Below are positions 46,377 to 53,833 of a stretch of 64,000 nt of DNA, one piece after another; position 1 is the stretch's first letter, and each line of letters starts with the position of its first letter. Location of the stretch: positions 1 to 64,000 of the forward strand of contig JAZGGH010000101.1 of assembly GCA_036480335.1 (NCBI GenBank), written 5' to 3'. The position numbers and the translations under genes are program-made. The notes under the pieces were generated by a model. That model saw nothing but the letters and a program-made list of their open reading frames with translations, was not told where the DNA came from and ran no database searches. This stretch comes from JAZGER01 sp036480335 (GTDB lineage Bacteria > Pseudomonadota > Gammaproteobacteria > DSM-19610).

Positions 46377-46613
46377 TCAGATAACGTCAAAATTGATGAT
46401 CCTGTCAAGTCGAATTTTAATCGGCAGACCATGGTGATCAGTACCCAGCAGGAATTCTTCGTGGTTTTCAGTGCGCAGGTCTGTGGGAGTGATGCGTTCG
46501 GTTTTCTGGTTTTCCGAATCCGTTGTATGCGTTAACAGCAGTTTTCTGCCATGCATGATAGCGACTTCATATTCGCTATGTAGATCGCATGAGATCGGTT
46601 GGTAGTCTGACAT
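46377..46613 (-). CDS. rof: Rho-binding antiterminator (Rof-like)
   Basis: A 78-residue protein resembling E. coli Rof/YaeO. It starts SDYQPISCDLHSEYEVA (Rof: Y-PINCD), has a central beta-rich segment and ends KIRLDRIINFDV (Rof: LRLDKITSF). Rof binds the RNA site of Rho and blocks factor-dependent termination. The frame extends far upstream, but the chosen ATG gives the family length. It lies between the broken lipoprotein gene and frmA, divergent from frmA. Confidence 0.75.
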   Translation of the reverse strand: MSDYQPISCDLHSEYEVAIMHGRKLLLTHTTDSENQKTERITPTDLRTENHEEFLLGTDHHGLPIKIRLDRIINFDVI

Positions 46614-46713
46614 GGCGTGATTATAGCATTGCAATTTAGCATTGAGTGGCCTGGTGCATCTGTGGCTGTTATTATCCAGCCAAGTTAATAAACCTGTCTG
46701 GAGAAAATAACTG

Positions 46714-47823
46714 ATGAAAGCCAGAGCTGCTGTTGCGTGGGAAGCGGGTAAGCCGCTGTCCATTGAAGAGATTGATGTTGAAGGTCCGAAAGAAGGCGAG
46801 GTGTTACTGAAAGTCATTGCTTCGGGCGTCTGTCACACGGATGCATTTACCCTGTCAGGCCAGGATCCTGAGGGTGTTTTTCCCTGTGTGCTGGGTCATG
46901 AAGGAGGTTGTGAGGTGGTTGAATGTGGCCCGGGAGTGAAATCATTAAGCCCCGGTGATCATGTGATCCCGCTGTATATCCCTGAATGTGGCGATTGTGA
47001 GTATTGTCATTCACCTAAAACCAATTTATGCCAGTCGATAGCCGGTACCGTCTGGACGGGGTATATGCCAGATGGTACCCGGCGTTTTTCACAAAATGGC
47101 AAGGCCATTTATCACTATATGGGATGTTCGACGTTTGCCGAATATACCGTGGTGCCGGAGATTGCACTGGCAAAAGTCAATGCTGCAGCGCCACTGGATA
47201 AAATCTGTCTGTTAGGGTGTGGTGTGACGACGGGTATAGGCGCGGTTTTGAATACAGCAAAAGTAGAGCCGGGGGCGACTGTTGCCGTGTTTGGTCTCGG
47301 CGGTATTGGTCTGTCCGTTGTTCAGGGCGCTGTCATGGCGCAGGCAGGTCGCATCATCGCCGTGGATATGAATCCGGATAAATTTGAGATTGCAAAGGCA
47401 TTGGGTGCAACCGATTTTGTTAATCCGAAAGAGCTTAGTGGCTCAGTCACTGAATCGATTGTTGAAATGACCAATGGCGGTGTGGATTATTCCTTTGAAT
47501 GCATCGGCAATGTGGATGTGATGCGTGAGGCATTGGAATGTTGCCATTCTGGCTGGGGCGTGTCGACCATTATTGGTGTTGCTGGTGCCGGTCAGGAAAT
47601 CTGTACACGGCCCTTTCAGTTGGTCACCGGGCGTACCTGGAAAGGCACGGCATTTGGTGGCGTGAAAGGACGCACCGAATTGCCTGGCTATGTTGATCGT
47701 TATATGGATGGCAAAATAGAGCTGGACAGTATGGTGACACACACCATGCCGCTGGAAGATATCAACAAGGCATTTGACCTGATGCATTCAGGTGAGAGCA
47801 TTCGTTCTGTGATTATTTTCTGA
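46714..47823 (+). CDS. frmA: S-(hydroxymethyl)glutathione dehydrogenase (class III ADH)
   Basis: A 369-residue zinc alcohol dehydrogenase oxidising S-hydroxymethylglutathione to S-formylglutathione with NAD. Catalytic zinc residues are seen in GVCHTDAF and GHEGGCEV. The structural-zinc loop is CGDCEYCHSPKTNLC, and the Rossmann motif is VFGLGGIGLSVVQGA followed by D for NAD. The C-terminal GGVKGRTELPG is typical of class III. GGAG precedes the ATG. The formylglutathione hydrolase gene overlaps its stop, giving a two-step formaldehyde detoxification operon. Confidence 0.95.
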   Translation: MKARAAVAWEAGKPLSIEEIDVEGPKEGEVLLKVIASGVCHTDAFTLSGQDPEGVFPCVLGHEGGCEVVECGPGVKSLSPGDHVIPLYIPECGDCEYCHSPKTNLCQSIAGTVWTGYMPDGTRRFSQNGKAIYHYMGCSTFAEYTVVPEIALAKVNAAAPLDKICLLGCGVTTGIGAVLNTAKVEPGATVAVFGLGGIGLSVVQGAVMAQAGRIIAVDMNPDKFEIAKALGATDFVNPKELSGSVTESIVEMTNGGVDYSFECIGNVDVMREALECCHSGWGVSTIIGVAGAGQEICTRPFQLVTGRTWKGTAFGGVKGRTELPGYVDRYMDGKIELDSMVTHTMPLEDINKAFDLMHSGESIRSVIIF

Positions 47824-48680
47824 TGAAGAAAATTGAATCGGTAAAAGAATGGGGTGGTTGGCTGAATCGATATACCCATGCCTCAACAAGCTGTCATTGT
47901 GAGATGACATTTTCTGTTTATCTGCCGCCTCAGGCCGAGCAGGCACCAGTACCTGCTATCTACTGGCTGTCTGGTCTCACTTGTAGCGATGATAACTTTC
48001 GTACCAAGGCAGGCGCACAGCGGTATGCAGCAGAGCAGGGTGTCGCATTGATTATCCCGGATACCAGTCCTCGAGGTGACGACGTTGCCGATGCCAGTGA
48101 ACGTTATGATCTTGGCAAGGGTGCCGGGTTTTATGTGAATGCCACGCGTATGCCCTGGGCAAAGCATTACCACATGTATGCGTATATTACGGACGAGCTG
48201 CCTGCATTGATTGAGGCTGAATTCCCCGTTATGCCTGGCGTTAAATCCATCATGGGGCATTCCATGGGCGGCCACGGTGCGTTGATCATCGCTTTGAAAA
48301 ATCCGCAGGCTTACCGCTATGTATCAGCATTTTCACCTATCTGCCATCCGCTAAAATGTGGTTGGGGCGAGGGCTGTTTTTCCGTTTATTTAGGCGATGA
48401 CAAAAAGCAGTGGGAAAGCTGGGATGCTACGTGCCTGGTGCAACAGGGTGCAACTGTTCCTGAAATACTCATTGATCAGGGGACGGGCGATGAATTTCTT
48501 GCAGAGCAGCTATATCCGAATGATCTGCAAGCAGCCTGTGAAGAAAAAGGGCTTAATCTGACACTGCGTTTTCAGGATGGCTATGATCATAGCTACCATT
48601 TTATTGGCAGTTTTATTGGTGAGCATATACAACGGCATGCGCAGGCGTTGAAAAGATTGACTCCGACCTCGAACGATTAG
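47823..48680 (+). CDS. fghA: S-formylglutathione hydrolase
   Basis: A 285-residue alpha/beta hydrolase of the esterase D family, hydrolysing S-formylglutathione to formate and glutathione. The nucleophile is S147 in GHSMGGHGAL. Asp and His of the triad are expected in IDQGTGDEFL and YDHSYHFI, and both motifs are present. The family block YWLSGLTCSDDNF is intact. The start ATG shares a base with the frmA stop, so the two are coupled. The formate produced could feed purT, encoded 1.8 kb away. Confidence 0.95.
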   Translation: MKKIESVKEWGGWLNRYTHASTSCHCEMTFSVYLPPQAEQAPVPAIYWLSGLTCSDDNFRTKAGAQRYAAEQGVALIIPDTSPRGDDVADASERYDLGKGAGFYVNATRMPWAKHYHMYAYITDELPALIEAEFPVMPGVKSIMGHSMGGHGALIIALKNPQAYRYVSAFSPICHPLKCGWGEGCFSVYLGDDKKQWESWDATCLVQQGATVPEILIDQGTGDEFLAEQLYPNDLQAACEEKGLNLTLRFQDGYDHSYHFIGSFIGEHIQRHAQALKRLTPTSND

Positions 48681-48924
48681 CGATTTGCTGTGCGAGCAAT
48701 TCGGTTTCCTGAATGAGCAGTGGCTCCAGTTCTTGAAGGTAGTCAATGAAATTCATAGTACCGTGCCAGATGGTTATCACGTAGCCGACTTCACCGATCA
48801 CATCGCCAATAAGTACGTGCTCTTGCACTCTATAGAAGCGAAGACGCCCTGTGTAGTCGATACGTTTCCCGAACAGGGAAAGATCTTCTGCAAGCCGCCC
48901 AAAAGCGGCATCAAGATCATCCAT
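48613..48924 (-). CDS. Hypothetical protein, convergent with fghA
   Basis: A frame of about 103 codons with good amino-acid composition (for example DLSLFGKRIDYTGRLRFYRVQEHVLIGDVIGEVGYVI) but no family I recognise. It continues upstream in phase to a TTG at 48963 and beyond, without a strong start. Its 3' end overlaps fghA by 68 bases. It may be a small cytoplasmic protein or the C-terminal remnant of a longer one. The opposite-strand frame here looks less protein-like. Confidence 0.4.
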   Translation of the reverse strand: MDDLDAAFGRLAEDLSLFGKRIDYTGRLRFYRVQEHVLIGDVIGEVGYVITIWHGTMNFIDYLQELEPLLIQETELLAQQIANRSRSESIFSTPAHAVVYAHQ

Positions 48925-49226
48925 ATTCACATCGGCGATACGCTTTCCCCAACGCTCAAGCAATGCTCGATCAGTGGCAACGCTGGATAGCGATCTTCAG
49001 AAGGCGGCAAAAAAAGAAAACGTAGAAATTTATTTACCATAAGTTTATTACTGTTGTCCCCGTAACTTGATATGCTGTTTTCCAGTTCGACAGATAGAGC
49101 GATATCTGCCTGTATTACTTGCGAGAAATATTAGTGTTGTTTTTGTCCGGGAACGGCAAATCGCACTTTGCTGTATTCGAGAACGCGTTCCCTGTTTATG
49201 GTATACAGTGCGCAACCTGTAGCCAT
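48925..49226. other. Intergenic, no feature recognised
   Basis: About 300 bases between the hypothetical gene and the lipase-like gene. No convincing gene, repeat or terminator was found; short frames on both strands lack motifs. Confidence 0.5.
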
Positions 49227-50216
49227 TCAATTTGATGTTTTACACTGCAACGCTTGTCGGCTAACGATAGTGGAATCTACTTTATCCAGTATCCAGTTAC
49301 TCATATCACTCAATACAAGGTCTGCTTTCAAGTCACGTGTCAGCATATGGTAACCATCCGGGTACAGCCGTGTGTCGAGGGTTTTATGATGCCGTGTCAG
49401 CTCAGTAGCCAGGCTGCAAATGGGTGGCTCGGGAATCACATCATCATGTTCTCCATACAGCAGTAGAATCCGGCTGTTGACTGCAGGAATGGCCGCTACA
49501 GCGCTGTCCATGAGATTACTGACGCCGTAAAGCACATCGACTCGAGTTGCCTTGATGACTTTCGGATCTGCTGCCCATGCGCGCAACATTTTCATGTTGT
49601 CAGTGGGTTTGATCTCCAGACCTTCGCCGGTGAGTTTTTTACCCGGGAGGGTATGGCTGGCAAACCAGAGTGCCAGGCGTTGATACCAGGGCATGCTGTC
49701 ACGTGACCAGACAGCCGGTGCAACCAGAATGGTGCCTGCCAGGATAGCATTGGCGGGTTGTGCCTGCAGCGCAACCGCACCGCCCATGCTTTCACCGATT
49801 AGATACAAAGGCAGTTCAGGATAATACTGGTGAATCAGTTGCAGCACGGTTGTTGCATCTGCCACCATTTGTTCGCTGCCATGCCACAGGCCAGCCTGAT
49901 GGCTATCGCCAAAGCCGCGCTGGTCGATGGCGTAGACGAGAATGCCGTGGTTAACCAGAAATTGCGCCGGTTTATTGAAGGCCATCAGGTAATCGTTCAG
50001 GCCGTGCAAGGCGAGCACTACGGCGACTGGCTCTGATGGCGGCTGCCAAATGCGTAGTGGTAATCGCATCCCATCAGCCATGATGGCTGCGCTGGATTCC
50101 AGTGCCGGGGTCCGGTTTTGCATGCCTGTGGGGGCAATGTAGGGCGTGGCACATCCGGCCAGCAGAAGTAGTAGCATTACTGTCAGGTGAAGTGAGATCC
50201 AGCGAAAGCTAATCAT
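49227..50216 (-). CDS. Alpha/beta-hydrolase lipoprotein, monoacylglycerol lipase-like
   Basis: A 329-residue serine hydrolase. It has a lipoprotein signal (LLLLLAGCATPYIAP) and a hydrolase domain with LALHGLNDYLMAF (oxyanion region), GESMGGAVAL (nucleophile Ser), YGEHDDVIP (acid) and YPDGYHMLTRD (His). The layout is that of the serine aminopeptidase S33/monoglyceride lipase group (Hydrolase_4). It probably acts in the periplasm or outer membrane on lipid esters; the substrate is unknown. The ATG is used instead of a TTG three codons upstream. It is divergent from purT, with a MITE-like element between. Confidence 0.85.
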   Translation of the reverse strand: MISFRWISLHLTVMLLLLLAGCATPYIAPTGMQNRTPALESSAAIMADGMRLPLRIWQPPSEPVAVVLALHGLNDYLMAFNKPAQFLVNHGILVYAIDQRGFGDSHQAGLWHGSEQMVADATTVLQLIHQYYPELPLYLIGESMGGAVALQAQPANAILAGTILVAPAVWSRDSMPWYQRLALWFASHTLPGKKLTGEGLEIKPTDNMKMLRAWAADPKVIKATRVDVLYGVSNLMDSAVAAIPAVNSRILLLYGEHDDVIPEPPICSLATELTRHHKTLDTRLYPDGYHMLTRDLKADLVLSDMSNWILDKVDSTIVSRQALQCKTSN

Positions 50217-50283
50217 AAGGGGCAATATACCTGAATTACTAAAAACGGAACAATTTCGCGTATAATATCTATTTCAATGGCCA

Positions 50284-50423
50284 GGGCACCTCTATTCATC
50301 AGGATTTTCGTCTGAGTTCAAGGCGGATGATTTTGAGAACCGCAGTATATAAGCATATATGAGGATCGCAAAAAATTATCCAGCGCTGAAATCGGGCGAA
50401 AAGACTATTTCATAGAGGTGCCC
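50284..50423 (-). mobile_element. MITE-like element, copy in purT upstream region
   Basis: A 140-bp non-coding unit bounded by GGGCACCTCTAT and its inverse ATAGAGGTGCCC, both perfect. The interior, read on the reverse strand, matches the copy at 55865-56005 (GCCCGATTTC, GCGATCCTCATATATGC, GAACTCAGACGAAAATCCTGA). It ends 21 bases before the purT start and so forms its leader. No clear target duplication is visible. Confidence 0.8.
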
Positions 50424-50444
50424 ACTAACTAAAGCGAGAATAGA

Positions 50445-51626
50445 ATGACGACTATCGGCACCCCTTTTTCTGCAACGGCAATCCGGGTACTGCTCTGTGG
50501 TGGCGGAGAGCTGGGTAAGGAAGTGGTGATCGAGCTACAGCGATATGGCGTTGAAGTCACCGTGGTTGATCGCTATGAAAATGCGCCTGCGATGCAGGTA
50601 GCGCAACACAGTTTTGTCATTGATATGCTTGACGCTGCTGCCTTGCGTAGCGTGATTGAGCAACAGAAACCACATTATATCGTCCCTGAAATCGAAGCCA
50701 TTGCGACCGATACCCTGGTCAAACTGGAAAAAGAGGGTTTTACGGTGATCCCGACGGCGCGGGCTGCCAGTTTAACCATGAACCGCGAAGGTATTCGCCG
50801 ACTGGCGGCGGAAACGCTGGGTATTGAAACATCCACGTACCAGTTTGCAGAAAGCCGCGATGAATTTGATGCCGCGATTGAGAAAATTGGTCTGCCCTGT
50901 GTGGTCAAACCGATTATGAGTTCATCCGGTAAGGGGCAAAGCCTGATTAAGAAAATGGATGATGTCGATGCTGCCTGGCAGTATGCGCAGGAAGGTGGGC
51001 GTAGCGGTGCAGGCAAGGTGATCATCGAAGCATTTGTGGATTTCGATTACGAAATAACTCAGCTGACGGTTCGCCATGCCGCTGGCACCAGTTTTTGCGA
51101 GCCCATTGGCCACACCCAGATTGATGGCGATTACCGGACCTCCTGGCAGCCGCAGGCGATGAGTGATGTCGCCTTGCAGCGTGCTTGCGAGATTGCCGAA
51201 AAAATTACCGGAGCATTGGGTGGTCGGGGCATATTCGGTGTAGAGCTATTCATCAAAGGTGATGAGGTGATTTTTAGTGAAGTCTCACCGCGCCCCCATG
51301 ACACGGGCATGGTCACCATGATTTCCCAGGATCTGTCGCAGTTTGCGCTACATGCCAGAGCTATTCTTGGCTTGCCGATACCGGATATTCATTTTCATGG
51401 GCCTTCTGCGTCTCATGTAATTCTTGCAGAAGGCGAATCGGATCACGTCGACTATTCAGGGCTTGATCAATGTCTGCAACAGCCGGATACCCAGATCAGA
51501 CTATTCGGTAAACCTGAAGTCAGCGGCAAGCGGCGCATGGGTGTCGTGCTGGCAAGGGATGAAACCGTTTATGTGGCACTTGAAAAAGCCAGGCAGGGTG
51601 CTGAGGCAATTACTATTAAAACTTAG
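50445..51626 (+). CDS. purT: Formate-dependent phosphoribosylglycinamide formyltransferase
   Basis: A 393-residue ATP-grasp enzyme making formyl-GAR from GAR, formate and ATP in purine synthesis. The N-terminal nucleotide-binding domain (LLCGGGELGKEVVIELQRYG) is followed by the ATP-grasp core (CVVKPIMSSSGKGQSLI) and the metal-binding block FSEVSPRPHDTGMVT. Length and motifs match E. coli PurT (392). It has its own transcription unit, with the start behind a MITE-like element. Confidence 0.96.
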   Translation: MTTIGTPFSATAIRVLLCGGGELGKEVVIELQRYGVEVTVVDRYENAPAMQVAQHSFVIDMLDAAALRSVIEQQKPHYIVPEIEAIATDTLVKLEKEGFTVIPTARAASLTMNREGIRRLAAETLGIETSTYQFAESRDEFDAAIEKIGLPCVVKPIMSSSGKGQSLIKKMDDVDAAWQYAQEGGRSGAGKVIIEAFVDFDYEITQLTVRHAAGTSFCEPIGHTQIDGDYRTSWQPQAMSDVALQRACEIAEKITGALGGRGIFGVELFIKGDEVIFSEVSPRPHDTGMVTMISQDLSQFALHARAILGLPIPDIHFHGPSASHVILAEGESDHVDYSGLDQCLQQPDTQIRLFGKPEVSGKRRMGVVLARDETVYVALEKARQGAEAITIKT

Positions 51627-51929
51627 AGAACCCTGATCACCGTTCTCCTGTAGATTGTGAATTTATAGTACCAATGCAGGTTTATTGGTTCTGCACAGAA
51701 TTTTATTCTATAACAAGCTAACTAACTAACTAACTAATTAATTAGCTTGTTAACAAATCTCGAAAAAATAGGTACTGCTTTTACTTACTCAGCAGTATCC
51801 CAAATGATATGAATTAGCTCTCTACTACGTTCTGGCCCCATCGGATTTCGCAGTAGATAGAGTGAGTGTATGAATTTCAGGTAACAATACCCCCCTTAAA
51901 CAGAGGGTAGGCAATCAACCGGGATAATA
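51627..51929. other. Intergenic region after purT
   Basis: A weak hairpin (GAGAAC/GTTCTC, about 51626-51648) directly after purT may help termination. A CTAA-repeat dyad (listed separately) follows. No gene is seen. Confidence 0.5.
51711..51752. repeat. CTAA tandem repeat within an 11-bp inverted repeat
   Basis: TAACAAGCTAA (51711-51721) and TTAGCTTGTTA (51742-51752) are perfect inverted repeats enclosing five tandem CTAA units that run into a palindromic CTAATTAATTAG. It lies between the convergent ends of purT and the cytochrome gene. It may be a bidirectional terminator or a slippage-prone site. Confidence 0.75.
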
Positions 51930-52394
51930 TCAGCCTGGTTCAGGTAAACGATAGGTGGCATGACAGGCGATACAGTTATGCATCAGAGCATCCAGCTGCT
52001 TGCGAGCAACAACTGCATCCTTTTTAGTCCTGGCCGTTTCGGCAATATCATCAAACTTTTCACGAGTTCCAAAACCCAGGGTTTTCATCCCAAGGGGGAT
52101 TTTTTGTAGCAATACGCCTGGCGTATTTTCTTCTGCGGCCATACCGGCCTTATGTGCCAGCTCGGCAACTTTCACCATGTCGTTTTCCGTGATTGCCTGA
52201 CTGACGCCTTGAACGCTGATGAGGAATTCTCTCATCTCATCAAGAATCAGATTACGCTCATCCTTTGTTAACACAACGGATGTTCGACCATCTTCATAGG
52301 GTTCGACATTGCCACTGATGAATTTATTGATCAAAAACCCAGACAGAGCCAAGAGCAGGATAATCATTGTCCAGAGAATCTTTATATTTTTCAT
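51930..52394 (-). CDS. Membrane-anchored cytochrome c'-like protein
   Basis: A 154-residue protein with an uncleaved or signal helix at 7-27 and a mostly helical domain. A single haem-binding CIACHATYR lies close to the C-terminus (about residues 140-148). A C-terminal CxxCHxxYR on a four-helix bundle is the hallmark of cytochrome c' and c556-type proteins. These bind NO or carry electrons in the periplasm. It follows the DUF2202 gene by 22 bases and is probably cotranscribed with it. Confidence 0.8.
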   Translation of the reverse strand: MKNIKILWTMIILLLALSGFLINKFISGNVEPYEDGRTSVVLTKDERNLILDEMREFLISVQGVSQAITENDMVKVAELAHKAGMAAEENTPGVLLQKIPLGMKTLGFGTREKFDDIAETARTKKDAVVARKQLDALMHNCIACHATYRLPEPG

Positions 52395-52416
52395 GGTTTA
52401 TTTCCTGGGTAAGTTA

Positions 52417-53130
52417 TTACTGTCCGCAACGTTCGTTATTACTGCTTAAGATGGCACGTACTTCAGAATCAAGCTCAACAACCTGAGTAACATAAGTTTC
52501 GCCCGTTATATTTTCAATTTGACCGGCAAAAGCACGCAAGTGATTTCGTGAACCACATAATAGGTTTTCATATGTTGATATAATATCCTGATGTTCCGAT
52601 GACACATTATCTATATGCATTTTGATATCTCCGATATCTGTTTCTTCAACCAGGGCACCGACTCTTAATGCAGCAAGATCATCACTTCCGATAGCAATAC
52701 TGAACAATTGATCGTATAAATATTGTAATTCCGGGTCAGTATAAGCGTTTCGTTCGCCTGTTGATGGATCTTCAATGTCATATTTTTTCAGTAATTGACG
52801 AATAGCTTTGGCATGTTTGGTTTCTGCATTATCAGAAATATTTTTAAATATCTGCAACTCGCTATTTCTGGTTTCATAAATATCAAGATAAAGATCACGC
52901 GCCAGTTCTTCCTCTTCACGCATAAATAACAAACCGGAGATTTCATCCGAGGTTAGACTTGTTTTTTCTGCGTTAGCGTTTCCTCGTCCGGTATTCAGGG
53001 AGCTCTTATTAGAGGAATCAATAGTCGTTGGGGCGGCATTTGAGCCTGAATTTCCTCCACATGCAGTGAGTGAAAAAGAAGATAGAAAAGCGAAGGCAAT
53101 CACTGTAGTACCCATGTTAAAATTTTTCAT
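52417..53130 (-). CDS. DUF2202 ferritin-like lipoprotein
   Basis: A 237-residue lipoprotein (SFSLTACGG) with a low-complexity Ser/Asn linker (30-60). A DUF2202 ferritin-like four-helix domain follows (about 62-220). Potential di-iron ligands occur in REEEELARDLY, NAETKHAKAI, VEETDIGD and SSEHQD. The biochemical role of DUF2202 is not established; di-iron redox or metal storage is plausible from the fold. It is the first gene of a pair with the c'-type cytochrome. Confidence 0.85.
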   Translation of the reverse strand: MKNFNMGTTVIAFAFLSSFSLTACGGNSGSNAAPTTIDSSNKSSLNTGRGNANAEKTSLTSDEISGLLFMREEEELARDLYLDIYETRNSELQIFKNISDNAETKHAKAIRQLLKKYDIEDPSTGERNAYTDPELQYLYDQLFSIAIGSDDLAALRVGALVEETDIGDIKMHIDNVSSEHQDIISTYENLLCGSRNHLRAFAGQIENITGETYVTQVVELDSEVRAILSSNNERCGQ

Positions 53131-53239
53131 TTTTAGTTCCCCTGTTTAATGTTATGAATATTTTTGTATATCGGTACCAACTAATATACTGTAGTTACAT
53201 TAATTGAAACTGAAAATCAGGGTTTTGGATAAAGCTTGA

Positions 53240-53782
53240 TTACACCTGCAGTAGCCGAAATTTCCCCGGTGCAATCCCATCCACCGTCCATGAGCCTATC
53301 CGATACCGAATCAGGCGCAGCACCGGATAGCCAATGGCCGCACACATGCGGCGTACCTGCCGGTTTCGGCCTTCTGACAGGGTGATTTCCAGCCAGCAAT
53401 CCGGGATCTGTTGACGATAGCGAATCGCAGGCGTTCTTTCCCAGAGCAGGTAGGGCGGTTCGATAAGGCGGCATTTTGCCGGTTTGCAGGGGCCGTCTTT
53501 TAGCAGAATGCCCTCTCGCAGGGGTTGCAAGTCTTTGTCGGTTGCTGTGCCTTCTATCTGAGCCCAGTAAGTTTTGCTCATTTTTTTGTCTGGGTGGGCA
53601 ATTCTATGTGCCAGTGCGCCATCATCAGTTAACAGTAAAAGGCCTTCGCTATCACGGTCGAGGCGCCCGGCGGGGTAAACACCGGGAATAGTGATGAAGT
53701 CTTTCAGGGTTTCTCGTCCCTGATCATCGGTGAACTGTGACAGGACATTGAAGGGTTTGTTAAACAGGATGAGTTGTGACAT
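53240..53782 (-). CDS. rluE: 23S rRNA pseudouridine(2457) synthase RluE
   Basis: A 180-residue RsuA/RluB-family pseudouridine synthase without the S4 domain. The catalytic block is GVYPAGRLDRDSEGLLLLTDDG. Matches to E. coli RluE run through the whole chain: ILFNKPFNVLSQFTD, GRETLKDFI, EGRNRQVRRM and LRLIRYRIG. It modifies U2457 of 23S rRNA. The ATG giving MSQLILF is preferred; a longer start at 53809 adds nine residues. It diverges from the ABC ATPase gene. Confidence 0.9.
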   Translation of the reverse strand: MSQLILFNKPFNVLSQFTDDQGRETLKDFITIPGVYPAGRLDRDSEGLLLLTDDGALAHRIAHPDKKMSKTYWAQIEGTATDKDLQPLREGILLKDGPCKPAKCRLIEPPYLLWERTPAIRYRQQIPDCWLEITLSEGRNRQVRRMCAAIGYPVLRLIRYRIGSWTVDGIAPGKFRLLQV

Positions 53783-53833
53783 AGGTATATTGTATACTGC
53801 GTTTTTCATCCTGTAATAATAACCCAGTAAGGC

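Noticed and set aside
46302..46535. 77-codon forward frame starting at the end of the broken lipoprotein gene
   Set aside because: It lies mostly antisense to the Rof-like gene and has no motif; the reverse frame matches a known small family.
48685..48990. 101-codon forward frame after fghA
   Set aside because: It has poor composition and no recognisable feature; the opposite frame looks more protein-like, though still uncertain.
49048..49230. 60-codon reverse frame between the hypothetical gene and the lipase gene
   Set aside because: No motif and no start signal; composition is typical of random sequence.
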